Origin: a virus
IMG/VR virus record: IMGVR_UViG_3300041405_000225
Span: 1-64,000 of that record
Reading direction: 5' to 3' (one strand)
Length of the DNA: 64,000 nucleotides
This document shows, in pieces, positions 1 to 8,668 of this stretch; within the stretch, counting starts at the first letter, position 1, and every line of letters begins with the position of its first letter. The notes beneath the pieces are model-generated. The model ran no database searches and was not told where the DNA came from. It was given only the letters and a program-made list of their open reading frames with translations. The position numbers and the translations under genes are program-made.

Positions 1-116
1 AACATCAGCTCACGCTTCCCCACCACGTCCAGGGCTCCAGCCAACTGATCCACGTCGCGCTCAAACGCCGAATCGTTTTCGTAGTCGGCGCGACTTAAAA
101 CACGCTTAACCTGCAT
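1..116 (-). CDS. hypothetical protein, N-terminal part (cut by window edge)
   Basis: An ATG at 114-116 opens a frame of 38 codons that runs off the left end (protein begins MQVKRVLSRADYENDSAF). A purine-rich ribosome-binding site (GAGGGGGG) lies just upstream of the ATG. A promoter-like region with TTGACA and the recurrent TCCGGGGAT word lies 50-75 bases further upstream, which supports a real gene start. I do not recognise the family from this fragment. Confidence 0.6.
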   Translation of the reverse strand, partial: MQVKRVLSRADYENDSAFERDVDQLAGALDVVGKRELM

Positions 117-166
117 AAACGCCCCCCTCAAATCCGCTTAAAACGTCCAAAACCAGCATAAAAAAC

Positions 167-203
167 TATCCCCGGACATTACTTGTCAAGATTAACAGTT
201 AAT
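167..203 (-). promoter_or_regulatory. promoter/operator region with TCCGGGGATA word
   Basis: On the minus strand a consensus -35 hexamer TTGACA (184-189) is followed at once by the recurrent word GTCCGGGGATA (167-177). Just upstream is a perfect 13-bp palindrome, ATTAACAGTTAAT (191-203). A good -10 hexamer at the usual spacing is not obvious, so an activator or phage factor may be needed. The element points toward the gene at the left edge. Confidence 0.5.
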
Positions 204-280
204 CGCTATTGTTTTTAGCGTTATTTGAAGGGGCAGAAACACAAACGGCGCCGATCGGCGCCGCATGTATTGCGAGAGGG

Positions 281-619
281 TCAAACCCTGGCTAACAGCT
301 CAGGAACCACTTGGCCGGTATCCATGAAATACCAGTCGCTATCGGTCAAGTTGTTGATGAAGAACCGCGCCAGATCGTCTTTGGTGCTGCGCTTGATGAA
401 ACGCTGCATCTTGGGCGATGGGCCGCGCCAAGTCGGCTCAACGCCCGCGAGCTTGGCCGCAGCGAAGTTGTGGTGGCCGTCGAGCAATACCCGATACCGG
501 ACACCTATCAGCTCAACGGTTGCTGTACTGACGATGAATTGTTTGAAGGTGGTTGCCTTTCGGTGAACCTTGTTGCGGTCAAGGTAGCGCTGGGAGCTGA
601 TCAACGGCGGCAGATCCAT
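281..619 (-). CDS. ParB-like nuclease-domain protein
   Basis: This 112-residue protein carries the ParB/sulfiredoxin signature: a strand ending in LLDGHHNFAAAKLAGV, as in the DGHHR motif of ParB N-terminal domains. It is far shorter than true ParB and lacks the helix-turn-helix and dimer domains, so plasmid-type partition is unlikely. Stand-alone ParB-like domains are common in phages as nuclease, CTPase or DNA-modification accessory proteins. Its ATG overlaps the stop of the upstream gene (TAATG), so the two are translationally coupled. Confidence 0.6.
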   Translation of the reverse strand: MDLPPLISSQRYLDRNKVHRKATTFKQFIVSTATVELIGVRYRVLLDGHHNFAAAKLAGVEPTWRGPSPKMQRFIKRSTKDDLARFFINNLTDSDWYFMDTGQVVPELLARV

Positions 620-939
620 TACCGCACCGCCTTACGCGCTGCAATCACCGCGTCAGTTCGTTCGTCCAGGTGATGCCCATTGATCACGATATTGTCCGGC
701 GTGAGGCCGGCAAACAGCCCGCCGTTGTGAATGGTGTCGATATCGGCCTCACGCAATACTTGATAGCGGTCTGCATCTTTGCGCAGCACTTCGTTTTCGG
801 CGAGTAAGGCCAAGATATCTTCAGGTTCGCATACGTCATAAAACTCGGCCAAGCGCCGGCTATGCTGAGTTTCGTCAGCGCTTTTGCTTGGATCGCAAGC
901 CAGCGCCGCGGCCTTCAGATCGGTGGTATCAATCGTCAT
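619..939 (-). CDS. hypothetical protein
   Basis: Small acidic protein of 106 residues with charged helical segments and a C-terminal part (GLTPDNIVINGHHLDERTDAVIAARKAVR) typical of phage accessory proteins. No catalytic motif is visible. It overlaps the exonuclease gene upstream by 4 bases and the ParB-like gene downstream by 1 base, so it belongs to the same operon. Function unknown. Confidence 0.6.
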   Translation of the reverse strand: MTIDTTDLKAAALACDPSKSADETQHSRRLAEFYDVCEPEDILALLAENEVLRKDADRYQVLREADIDTIHNGGLFAGLTPDNIVINGHHLDERTDAVIAARKAVR

Positions 940-1352
940 GGCGCAATCTCCATTGCAGCTTGTCGCAGGGCCAGCGCATCGTGATACGCGTTATGAGGTA
1001 GCTCAGAAGGGACCGCCGCGTAACTACACAACGTCATCGTCAACGGCGGCAGAGTCATGCACTCCCCTGGCCGGACAATCATCAGCCCGCAGAAGTGCGC
1101 GATATCTTCTGGCCAGTCGGCAATCAGTTCGATCGTGCTGTACTTCGACAGGTATGCCTGTAGCTCACGCTGTAACGTTGGGCGCCCGATCGGCTCGGTA
1201 CCCAAAAAAGGCATCACGTTTTCGGCGACCCATGGCATGGGATCCTTGCAGCCCAATGACCCATAGAAGCCACAGCGATTTTCATCCACCAGCGCAATGG
1301 AAATAAGCTCACCACCGAACCCGTTGAATTCGCTATCCATCCAAATTTTCAT
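936..1352 (-). CDS. DEDD-family 3'-5' exonuclease
   Basis: The 138-residue protein starts MKIWMDSEFNGF, the DxE motif I of DnaQ/exoribonuclease-like DEDD enzymes. It has a second Asp block (IADWPED) and ends with HNAYHDALALR, the motif III Asp preceded by a His. These are the metal-binding residues of the DEDDh class. The size fits small phage exonucleases that degrade DNA or RNA ends. It overlaps both neighbours by 4 bases. The substrate cannot be told from sequence. Confidence 0.7.
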   Translation of the reverse strand: MKIWMDSEFNGFGGELISIALVDENRCGFYGSLGCKDPMPWVAENVMPFLGTEPIGRPTLQRELQAYLSKYSTIELIADWPEDIAHFCGLMIVRPGECMTLPPLTMTLCSYAAVPSELPHNAYHDALALRQAAMEIAP

Positions 1353-1963
1353 GTCGCCACCTCGATCTTTGTCACTGACCGCACAAAGACCCGCTTGTGG
1401 GTGCTGGTGCCGTCCAACGCCATCGCGGTGATGAAATAGTGGTTTCGCTGGCGGTTGTAGACGATTTCCTCACGGTCGGTACCGGCGAACAGAACCTGCC
1501 GCGCGATTGCGCACACAGGCTTACCGCCCACGGTGAAACTGAGGAAGTCTCCCGGCTGAATCTGGCCTGGCGCCAACAATGGCAGCCACTCGCTGGCCTT
1601 GGCCTGTTCTGCGCCCTGTAACGCCCGCACCAGCCGTGGGTGCAGCGCCACCACGTCAGAGTCGAGGTCTAGAACCTCATTGCGAGGGTTCAGCATTGCG
1701 CGCAGCCCTAAGACGGCGCGGCCAGAACTCCCTGCGTCATTGATCTCCAGCAGCTTGCGCAGCACGGTCTGACATGCGGCAGGATCGTCGATATCAAAGA
1801 ACGCCATATTGGCTTCCGGGTTGTCGGTCAGGCTGTCCGGCAGCCACCCTTCACGCAGGGCCTCAAAAAAGGACATCACCTGCATTACGCACTGCAAATC
1901 CTCGGCGGTGGTCATGGCCACGCGCATTCCCATCAGCAACACTTCGGATCGATGATCAGACAT
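1349..1963 (-). CDS. hypothetical protein
   Basis: A 204-residue protein with no recognised fold. The middle is helical and the C-terminal third is beta-rich (GDFLSFTVGGKPVCAIARQVLF). I chose the ATG at 1963 because a GGGGA stretch lies upstream of it. An in-frame ATG at 1993 would add ten residues, and an AT-rich promoter-like stretch precedes that site. The leader contains the recurrent word TACGGGGAT, 6 bases from the chosen start. Confidence 0.55.
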   Translation of the reverse strand: MSDHRSEVLLMGMRVAMTTAEDLQCVMQVMSFFEALREGWLPDSLTDNPEANMAFFDIDDPAACQTVLRKLLEINDAGSSGRAVLGLRAMLNPRNEVLDLDSDVVALHPRLVRALQGAEQAKASEWLPLLAPGQIQPGDFLSFTVGGKPVCAIARQVLFAGTDREEIVYNRQRNHYFITAMALDGTSTHKRVFVRSVTKIEVAT

Positions 1964-1969
1964 AAAAAA

Positions 1970-1979
1970 ATCCCCGTAC
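1970..1979 (-). promoter_or_regulatory. TACGGGGAT regulatory word
   Basis: Minus-strand copy GTACGGGGAT of the recurrent intergenic word, ending 6 bases before the ATG at 1963. It could act as an operator over the start site or serve as part of the ribosome-binding region. Confidence 0.4.
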
Positions 1980-2033
1980 AAAACGAGGATCATTAAACAA
2001 TAATTTTATAATGTTTTCGACGGTTTCTGAGCC

Positions 2034-3392
2034 CTATTCCGCGAACGGCTCCCCGTAGGCGTCCAGACCGTTGTCGTTGAGGTGCTGGCGACCTTTCTCG
2101 CTCAGGAAATAGATGCCCTCGGCAACGTCGACCATCGACAGCGCCAGCAATGTCGTCAGGGCATCCTGATCGGCGATCTCATCCTCGGAAGCGGCTGACG
2201 TCTTGGCGATCGCCACCAGCTGGTCCAGGGCTCTGTCATCCATCTGGCGTTCGCTGGCACTGTCGAGCATCGCAATGGCAGCCCGGAAAGACTTGGCCAT
2301 GTGCAGCTGAAGCCGCGCTTGTTCAATCTTGCCCTCTGCCAGACTGATCGGGCCGTTATTCTCGACGGTATCTAAAGCTATCTTAAGATATCCTTTTGCG
2401 CCGTCGGTCGAGGCTGCATCGAGCATCACGCCCAGTGCCGCCGTCAGTTCCCTGGCGGCTACGTAGGAGCTGGCCAGCGACATGACTCCAGCGTCAGAGG
2501 TCGGCAGCGGTTCTTTGTACACGTCCATGGTTTCGATTGTCTGCGGACGATCGGCGCTGTCCATCATCGCGCCGCTGATGCCGCTAACGAAAATCGAATC
2601 AACGTCATGCAGCACCGCGTAAATCGTCTGCCCGCTTTCCGCGTCCTGCCTTACCGGCAACGCAACAGAGTAAAAGACCTTCGGCGCACTGAACTTCACT
2701 GCCACCACTACGCCAATGACATCGAACGGCGAACCGTCGGCCAGGGTGATGTTCAGACGGACTTTCCCGGCAACGCTTTCGGCAGACGGCAGAATGCTCG
2801 CGGTTGTTTTGTCGACGAACACCTGATCAACTAGCTTGAACCCAAGCCACGAGATCCCATCGGGAAGCATCGTTAGGTTTGGCTCAACGCTATCAATCAT
2901 CGCCCCCACGCCGAGTTTCGATTGCAGGTCGACGATAGTGGCTTTGCGCTCACTGATCTGCGCGTCCAGCTCACTCACCTGCTGCACCAAGGCATCGACT
3001 TGTTTTGGTTTAGTGGTAGTCATTCCCTTGGGCAACGCAATCGCTTTACGGGCCTGCGCCTTCTGGAATGCCCCCTGATTCTTTTCGGCCAGGCTCGCAA
3101 TTTCAGCGATCGCTTTGTCAGTGTCGGCGTGTTCCTTGAGGGGTTTGACCGAACCGTTGAGCAGCACCTGATAGATATCGCCTGTGCCATTGACCCGCAA
3201 CGTGATCAGCTGACCACTGGCAAGCGTGATGAACGCTTCTCTGTAGGTCGTATCGGAACTGCGGCGAGGTTTTTGATTGAATTCAGAGGAAACAACGGAT
3301 TGACCAGCACGCCCCAGCTGCTGAGTGATCTTTTGAAGTGCCTTTTCAGCGCCGGCAGGCGAAGAGAAGTCCAAGGTATTGGTTTTCGGCAT
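2034..3392 (-). CDS. darA: DarA-like virion antirestriction protein
   Basis: A 452-residue protein. Residues about 35-110 (KPRRSSDTTYREAFITLASG and following) match what I know of the DarA N-terminal domain. P1 DarA is a virion protein that is injected with the DNA, blocks type I restriction and is processed by the head protease. Four MLDS-like motifs (MIDSV 165, MMDSA 276, MLDAA 323, MLDSA 375) lie between predicted domains. They match motifs in the phage capsid and protease tail, so I infer proteolytic maturation in the head. A coiled-coil-like segment covers residues 130-160. It is the last gene of the tail transcript, separated from it by an 866-bp gap. Confidence 0.7.
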   Translation of the reverse strand: MPKTNTLDFSSPAGAEKALQKITQQLGRAGQSVVSSEFNQKPRRSSDTTYREAFITLASGQLITLRVNGTGDIYQVLLNGSVKPLKEHADTDKAIAEIASLAEKNQGAFQKAQARKAIALPKGMTTTKPKQVDALVQQVSELDAQISERKATIVDLQSKLGVGAMIDSVEPNLTMLPDGISWLGFKLVDQVFVDKTTASILPSAESVAGKVRLNITLADGSPFDVIGVVVAVKFSAPKVFYSVALPVRQDAESGQTIYAVLHDVDSIFVSGISGAMMDSADRPQTIETMDVYKEPLPTSDAGVMSLASSYVAARELTAALGVMLDAASTDGAKGYLKIALDTVENNGPISLAEGKIEQARLQLHMAKSFRAAIAMLDSASERQMDDRALDQLVAIAKTSAASEDEIADQDALTTLLALSMVDVAEGIYFLSEKGRQHLNDNGLDAYGEPFAE

Positions 3393-3483
3393 GGCGGGGA
3401 ATCTCGGCGAGTGTGGTAATACGCGCCATTTTGAAGCGGAAAAGCCCGGGCGAAATGTGGCGCTTTGCGCCGCAACCCCTCCC

Positions 3484-3522
3484 GCTTGCCTGTTCTTTCG
3501 CTGCGCTTCAGAACAGGCAAGC
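3484..3522. repeat. long perfect inverted repeat (hairpin)
   Basis: GCTTGCCTGTTCT (3484-3496) pairs perfectly with AGAACAGGCAAGC (3510-3522) across a 13-base loop. There is no T-run on either side, so it is not a classic terminator. It lies upstream of the DarA-like gene and may be an RNA structure or protein-binding site. Confidence 0.6.
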
Positions 3523-4169
3523 CCTCCCGGCCCCGTAAAGGTTTCGAGTGGTCCGCCTTGCTACTCACTTTCGGAAGAATCGGCGAGATTCCTGCCCCCA
3601 TTGCCCGCTGAGTAGACACTTCATAGACCTGCTGCATTACCGGACCTTATCCTGCTGGATGGTCCCCGCGGCGTTTTTAACGTGGTGCCGGTCTATTCCC
3701 CTTGCCCACATGGTAAAGCCCCCAGGTTGCGAGCCTGGGAAGGCGTGAAGCGCGTCGCACGGTCGGCCCTGTGCAATGAATCCCCATTGGGCCGTACAGT
3801 CGCAAAAGTGGGTAACAAACGCTTGATATCCAACCCCACCAATCGCATACGCTTACGTCCATTTTGCGCGCACGAAAACAACTCGGGCGCGCAAAAAAGC
3901 GCGACTGCTCGATGAGTTGAGGGGGCGGACCTGTAGACATTGGAGCTCATTCGCGCCAAAATTGGGCCTACAGAGTCGAGCATCCCGGCCGCCACAGCAG
4001 AGATTCCCCTCGACTCCAGGCTAAGGGAGTTTGCACCTCCGCGTAGCCCTTCAAGACCCGCTTATAGCGGGTCTTGTCGTATCTGACGCGCAGAATACTC
4101 GTGAAAATGACCGGCGCGCTATAGTGGCAATTTGTACAGCCTGTATGTAACAACAGTTTTATCCATAAA

Positions 4170-4180
4170 TATCCCCGGAC
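4170..4180 (-). promoter_or_regulatory. TCCGGGGATA regulatory word
   Basis: Minus-strand copy GTCCGGGGATA, followed by AT-rich sequence. It points toward the DarA-like gene 780 bases downstream. Confidence 0.45.
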
Positions 4181-4258
4181 ATTGCGCCTCTCTACAGCCC
4201 CCATACTGCGGGCTCTCCCGACAGACGGTAGTACGCTGCCGGAAAAACAAAACCTCGA

Positions 4259-4807
4259 CTATGACGGCAGCGGCGGACTGGTCTGGCCGTTCAAACTGTC
4301 GCGATGCGGGTGCTCTTGAACGCTGATGCCATCGCTGGTGATGTCGCCACCGGTCTGCGTCACAGCCCCTTTAATCGTTACCGTCGCCTCAATACCAAGG
4401 GCCGTGGCGATCTGCTTGATTGAATCAGGCGTCAGGGTGATGGACGTCCCGCCCACAACCAGGGCGATTTTGGCACCCGCGTTCACGGTAAACACTTCGT
4501 CGGCGTTGAATTCAAAGTTGTCGTGATTCCAGCGCCGGGTGCTCTGTTCGTTTCCGATGTTCACCGCGCGGTTACCGACAATGATCGGATAGCGCTCATC
4601 ACCACCACGAAACGCCAGCCAGACCGGCATACCCGGCACCATTCGGATTTCGGTACCGCGCGAGTCGTCGCCCATTGGGTAGGACATTTCTGCGATCGGC
4701 CATTCGCTGGCGCCGTCGGTGTACGGGGAGAACGAAACGCGAATCTCCCGGCGCTCCCGGTTGTCCGTGACCGCCTCCACAAAGCCAGGCAGGTAATTAG
4801 GCAGCAT
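4259..4807 (-). CDS. baseplate spike protein (gpV / gp5-like)
   Basis: This 182-residue protein has an N-terminal OB-fold region (PNYLPGFVEAVTDNRERREIRV), a middle beta-rich repeat region, and a C-terminus ending EHPHRDSLNGQTSPPLP. The HxH pair fits the iron-binding tip of P2 gpV and Mu gp45 spikes, which puncture the outer membrane. I chose the ATG at 4807 because the upstream in-frame ATG lies deep inside the preceding gene. The start overlaps that gene's stop by 11 bases. Confidence 0.8.
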   Translation of the reverse strand: MLPNYLPGFVEAVTDNRERREIRVSFSPYTDGASEWPIAEMSYPMGDDSRGTEIRMVPGMPVWLAFRGGDERYPIIVGNRAVNIGNEQSTRRWNHDNFEFNADEVFTVNAGAKIALVVGGTSITLTPDSIKQIATALGIEATVTIKGAVTQTGGDITSDGISVQEHPHRDSLNGQTSPPLPS

Positions 4808-5696
4808 TGACCAAGCTCCCAAGCCACAAGCGACTGTAGCTCTCCATGGCGCCCGTCTTCTGGATCGCGGCATGGGCGGCAGTGATGACCACCAGGTTCT
4901 CCCCGCCCACCGTCAGCACATGGCCAGCCTGGATTTGCTGGCACTGCTGAGAGTCGACGGTTTTACTACGCACCAGCACGCAAGACGCGTTGCGCAGCTG
5001 ACGCTGATCGCCCCGCGGCATATAGCTGATCACACGGGACTCTCCCATTTGCCCAGTAACGATCGCGCCGGTGTCATCCACGCTGTAGAAGCTCGGGATC
5101 TGCTGAAGCTCAAGAAACTCGCTGTCGATCTTCGCGCTTGAGTCCACTTGGCCAATGTCGTCGACGGGTGCCTGCTTGGCGATATCGGTAAGGCGCATAA
5201 CCTGCAACTTCCCGCCGATCATCACCAAAGCGGCTCCCTCTTCCTGCAACACCCTGGCCACGCTGTAGCTGGGCTGGCGCCCACGAAAGCAAGTGAATCG
5301 CGGTACCGCGAAGTCGCTGCCAATGCGCAGGAACGCGCCACAGCTTCGCAGCACATTGGAAAACGGGGTGTCGCGCAGAACCACGGCCTGCGCCAGCGGT
5401 TCGGCCAATGGTGCGCAGCTGGCCAGCAAGGCGATAACACTCATCGCCTGTTGCTGGTTTTTGCCCTGAACCTCACCCTTCGGCGGCTCCTTGTGGGTTT
5501 TAACGATCTTGTACGGGAGATTTTCCCGGCCAGACCAAACAATGGTGCCGCGCTTAAGCTTGGCTTCCACGCCATCGATCAGCTTCACCGTGAATTCCAG
5601 GCTGCGCGGTACCGGCGTAAGGTCCGATCGGTTCACCCAGCGAATCACCACGTCCGTGGGCAGCTGATCACCGCTTTCACTCAGGTAGACGTTCAT
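4797..5696 (-). CDS. baseplate hub protein candidate
   Basis: A 299-residue beta-rich protein directly upstream of, and overlapping, the spike gene. This is the position of gpD/gp27-type hub proteins, which form the socket for the spike. Features such as the segment LTVGGENLVVITAAHAAIQKTGAMESYSRLWLGS near the end fit a hub insertion domain. I see no diagnostic signature, so the call rests on gene order and size. A good ribosome-binding site (GTGGACGGCG) precedes the ATG. Confidence 0.55.
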   Translation of the reverse strand: MNVYLSESGDQLPTDVVIRWVNRSDLTPVPRSLEFTVKLIDGVEAKLKRGTIVWSGRENLPYKIVKTHKEPPKGEVQGKNQQQAMSVIALLASCAPLAEPLAQAVVLRDTPFSNVLRSCGAFLRIGSDFAVPRFTCFRGRQPSYSVARVLQEEGAALVMIGGKLQVMRLTDIAKQAPVDDIGQVDSSAKIDSEFLELQQIPSFYSVDDTGAIVTGQMGESRVISYMPRGDQRQLRNASCVLVRSKTVDSQQCQQIQAGHVLTVGGENLVVITAAHAAIQKTGAMESYSRLWLGSLVNAA

Positions 5697-6438
5697 CGCC
5701 GTCCACCAATTCTGTGAAGTTGTGGCCCATGCGCTGGCGGACGTGCAACTTGCTCACCACCGGGTAGCCTGGCGGAATGTTGGTGGTGCCGTCGTTCGGC
5801 TCGCCCTCGCCCGGGGCGCGCAGAATCGGCACCACACACTTGAGCGCCACGTCGGCGGCCAGAATCTTCATGTTCTTCTGGTCAGTCTCAACCCGCATCC
5901 AGTCGATACGCTTCGTCTCCAACTGCATCGGCGCCGGGATGTCGTACTGACCAAACGTGTATTTGGCATCCATGTAGCGGTGATGCGGTTCCTGCATGTA
6001 GGCGCTGAGCTGCGCCGCCAGCGACTTGGCGGTATCCCCGTCGCTGGCGATGATCACCACCTGGATACGCCGATCGTGCATGTCTTGGCGGTAGTCGTAC
6101 CACGATCCCCCTTCATGGATCTGCACACGCTCGAAACCCGTGTGGTGACCGCCCCAGTCGGCGCCGGTACCCAAGAAGTCATCATCGGTCGCAAGCAGAA
6201 TAACCGGTAGCTTGGTGGTGGCGCCGGGCGGGCCGTTCTCGTTTTTGCGGTACTGCGCAAGCATTGACTCAACCTTATCCAGCATGCGCGACGGCGCCCA
6301 CTGCATCACTTGTGCAGGGCGCCGCGATCGAAACTCTTTGAGCGCAGCCGTATCGGTGTACAGCTTGTTAAACCAGTCGAGCAGGTACCACCCGAAGGCT
6401 TCCTTCTGCTGGATAAAGCTGCCGTTCATTTCAGCCAT
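5677..6438 (-). CDS. baseplate/tail-associated structural protein
   Basis: A 253-residue protein, start chosen at MAEMNGSF (AAGAGG seven bases upstream). Mixed alpha/beta sequence with an IPPGYPVVSKLHVRQRMGHNF segment near the end. It sits between the hub candidate and the permuted papain-like enzyme, all in overlapping frames, so a baseplate role is inferred from context only. Confidence 0.5.
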   Translation of the reverse strand: MAEMNGSFIQQKEAFGWYLLDWFNKLYTDTAALKEFRSRRPAQVMQWAPSRMLDKVESMLAQYRKNENGPPGATTKLPVILLATDDDFLGTGADWGGHHTGFERVQIHEGGSWYDYRQDMHDRRIQVVIIASDGDTAKSLAAQLSAYMQEPHHRYMDAKYTFGQYDIPAPMQLETKRIDWMRVETDQKNMKILAADVALKCVVPILRAPGEGEPNDGTTNIPPGYPVVSKLHVRQRMGHNFTELVDGDERLPE

Positions 6439-6439
6439 G

Positions 6440-6943
6440 TCAAACCTCTTTAGGCCGCATCGAGCAGCGAACAAGCAGCGACGGCGGATGACCTGACGTC
6501 TGTGCGGCGGCGGGCAGCATCCACAGGTGCTGGGGCGTAATGCGTGCCCCCAGCTCTGGACGGAGCAAAGGCGCTTGGCACTCGCTGAATGCCCACGCTA
6601 CGAACTCGGAACAGAAGAACCGATCTTTCGATTGCAGTCGCTTGGAGTGCAGCAAGATGCCCAGCAGCCCCACGTAGTCATAGCCGGCGCCCAACTTGCT
6701 CAGCGCGGTGTTTTTGATCGCCTGTGCGTCCTTGCATGGGAAGCTGACAAGGGCGGCGTAGCTAGATTTCTCCAGGCGCTCCTTGAGCGGCGTCAACGTG
6801 ACGCCTCCCAGCATGTTGGCGCCAATCACCTGGTCGCCAATCACAATTTCGACGTGACTGAAGGCTGACCAAGTGATCCCCCGAATCAGTAGGCTGCCGA
6901 TCATGCGGCGACGGGTGAACAGCAGCTGTACCGATTGCATCAT
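6440..6943 (-). CDS. permuted papain-like (NlpC/P60-type) enzyme
   Basis: The 167-residue protein carries FSHVEIVIGD near residue 30 and KDRFFCSEFVAWAF near residue 107. These are the catalytic His and Cys blocks, in the swapped order of permuted NlpC/P60 (YiiX-like) hydrolases. In phage baseplates such enzymes may cleave peptidoglycan during entry or act as amidases/esterases. The gene overlaps its neighbours by a few bases on the downstream side of the fibre cluster. Confidence 0.65.
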   Translation of the reverse strand: MMQSVQLLFTRRRMIGSLLIRGITWSAFSHVEIVIGDQVIGANMLGGVTLTPLKERLEKSSYAALVSFPCKDAQAIKNTALSKLGAGYDYVGLLGILLHSKRLQSKDRFFCSEFVAWAFSECQAPLLRPELGARITPQHLWMLPAAAQTSGHPPSLLVRCSMRPKEV

Positions 6944-7776
6944 TGCGGGGCTTCCTCTTCAGGTTCTGGCGCAGGATCTGGCGCCGGCTCTTCAGGAGGA
7001 ATTGTCTCAGGGTCTACAGGCTGGATTTCTGCCGACTCTGCATAGGTTTGAGGCCAGCCGGCAGTGTAGTCGTAGGCGCTAGGATCTTCGGCGGCGCGCA
7101 TAGCAGCGTTGTGCTGCTCGGCCACCTTGAAGATCGCCATGTCGGAGCGGGTGACCGCCGCCACCACGTCGAAAGCGAGCTGTGCGGTCACAGGCACAAA
7201 CGAGCCGTCTAGCATTTTCCACACGATTGGCTGGCCATCGCTGTCATGCAGGGCGCTTGCCATCGAGCCGCCAGCGACCAGGGTGTCGCGAGCGTTGTCC
7301 TTCAAACCCAGCCACTGGCTACGGCTGAACAGGTCGGAATGCACCCATTCGTTACCAACCTTAAACCCGGCCTCCTTGCGACGGTCGCGGTCAGCCTTGA
7401 TCAGCTCCCAGGCTTGCGCCTCGGCTTCGGCGTGAAGCTGAGCCACCAGTTCGGCGCTGACTTCCCATAGGCCATTGCTCCAGGCATGGGCTGGTGATGG
7501 GCGCGGCTCGCTGGTCAAGCCTGCGGGCAGCTCGCCCAACTCGTTGTGTTCCTGCGCCTCGCCGGAAGCGGTGCTGTAGACCGTGCCGCGATTGTCCGGT
7601 AACTGCCCCGGCTCCCCATCGATCAGCGCCCACACCATGCCTTCATCTGGCGGCAGTAACTGCCCCGGCAACTCAATGGCATCGTCAGGCAATTGAATGC
7701 CCACACCTGGCACGATAGGAAGCGTCACAGGCCCGGACAGGGCGCCACACGCAGCAATAAGATAAATTGCACTCAT
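6940..7776 (-). CDS. tail fibre protein/assembly protein with DUF4376-like domain
   Basis: A 278-residue protein. The N-terminal 80 residues are proline- and glycine-rich. Residues about 120-225 (AWELIKADRDRRKEAGFKVG onward, with DLFSRSQWLGLKDNARD) match the DUF4376 module common in phage tail-fibre assembly proteins. The C-terminus is a Pro/Glu-rich tail of about 40 residues. The ATG at 7776 has a GAGG site at good spacing, better than the GTG two codons upstream. It follows the second fibre gene and probably chaperones it. Confidence 0.6.
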   Translation of the reverse strand: MSAIYLIAACGALSGPVTLPIVPGVGIQLPDDAIELPGQLLPPDEGMVWALIDGEPGQLPDNRGTVYSTASGEAQEHNELGELPAGLTSEPRPSPAHAWSNGLWEVSAELVAQLHAEAEAQAWELIKADRDRRKEAGFKVGNEWVHSDLFSRSQWLGLKDNARDTLVAGGSMASALHDSDGQPIVWKMLDGSFVPVTAQLAFDVVAAVTRSDMAIFKVAEQHNAAMRAAEDPSAYDYTAGWPQTYAESAEIQPVDPETIPPEEPAPDPAPEPEEEAPQ

Positions 7777-7783
7777 AGACACC

Positions 7784-8668
7784 TCAGATCAGTTTCAGTC
7801 GGCCGGGATAGGCAATGTTGCGCGGCCTTGTAATGCCACCTACAGGCGAAGCTACTGCGAGCAGTCCCGTAGTCGAATAGCTGAGGGTGCTACCCGTGTA
7901 ATCCGCTGGAACCAGAAGAGGGTCAGCCCCAATAGTTCCGAGTGTTCCGCGAACCACGTCGACACTCGCGCCGCCACCAGAGTCATCGAAGGCGGCAAGC
8001 GTACCTTTCTGCCAGCTGCCCGCCACGCGAGCGGAATCAATCCCGCGCGACTCATCGAGCACCCGAACAAACTCGCCGCGTCCCTCGGGACTACGGAAGG
8101 TCAAAGCACCGTCGCCAGAGGTCCACATACCCTCTTTGCCAGTGCGCAACGCTTCAGTGGTCAGCATCCCCGACGCCTGCGCGTGATCCCACGCCCACGG
8201 CCATTCCGCGCGGTTGTAGACAAAGCCGTTATGGCCAACCCAACCACCCGGCGAGAACGCGGTGGTTGTTTCAAACACCGGACGCCCTAGCGGCGTGGCG
8301 TCCAAACGGTCAAGAACACGCCAGTTGCCATTGCCATCACTACGCAAGTGCCAGAAGTCACCAGCGCCCATCAGCACAAAGAAGGGATAGCCTTCGGGGC
8401 GTAGATGCGTGTGGAAAAGGATTTTTTCTGCGCCACTGGCCTGAACCACCAGGCGGTTGCCGCCGTTGTCCACGCGCTGCACACGGACATCCATCGCGCG
8501 GTTCGCTGGCGGCAACGTAAGGGCGAACCCCGCCGCTGTAGCGTCTACCAGTAGAAAACCCGTCTCGCTGGCGGTGAGCACCTTGGCTGCGGTGATAACG
8601 GCGTTATTCATCCCGCGCATGGCGAGCAGGCCGCTCTCGATATCGGCTAAATCATCGGCGCGACTCAT
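7784..8668 (-). CDS. second, short tail fibre protein
   Basis: 294 residues. The second half (FRSPEGRGEFVRVLDESRG, then GSWQKGTL, ending TRPRNIAYPGRLKLI) is a phage tail-collar type fibre tip. Very similar blocks occur in the long fibre at 9115-11136 (FRLPESRAEFFRGWDHGRG, GSWQKGTM, STRPRNLAVM), so the two share a module by duplication or recombination. It starts inside the stop of the tail-fibre assembly gene. Confidence 0.7.
   Translation of the reverse strand: MSRADDLADIESGLLAMRGMNNAVITAAKVLTASETGFLLVDATAAGFALTLPPANRAMDVRVQRVDNGGNRLVVQASGAEKILFHTHLRPEGYPFFVLMGAGDFWHLRSDGNGNWRVLDRLDATPLGRPVFETTTAFSPGGWVGHNGFVYNRAEWPWAWDHAQASGMLTTEALRTGKEGMWTSGDGALTFRSPEGRGEFVRVLDESRGIDSARVAGSWQKGTLAAFDDSGGGASVDVVRGTLGTIGADPLLVPADYTGSTLSYSTTGLLAVASPVGGITRPRNIAYPGRLKLI

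Larger units (their letters stand above)
3393..4258. other. 866-bp intergenic region, structured, no convincing gene
   Basis: No ORF here has a good start and plausible protein. The stretch carries several hairpins: a 13-bp stem at 3484-3522, CCCAGG/CCTGGG at 3721-3739, and AGACCCGC/GCGGGTCT at 4053-4074. It also holds one TCCGGGGATA word (4170-4180) and a minus-strand open stretch around 3693-4060 that includes an in-frame MLDSV motif at 3976-3983. The last may be a gene remnant. It could hold the darA promoter and leader, a non-coding RNA, or a packaging or replication site. Confidence 0.5.

Noticed and set aside
281-619. ParB-type plasmid partition system
   Set aside because: Only a ParB-like fold is present; no ParA gene or parS-like cluster was seen in the window.
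3700-3760. tRNA-like anticodon-arm hairpin (CCAGG-CTCGCAA-CCTGG on the minus strand)
   Set aside because: The acceptor, D and T arms cannot be formed around it, so it is only a hairpin.
3693-3995. minus-strand 100-codon frame with an MLDSV motif
   Set aside because: No good start or ribosome-binding site, and the sequence after the motif looks non-coding; treated as possible remnant only.
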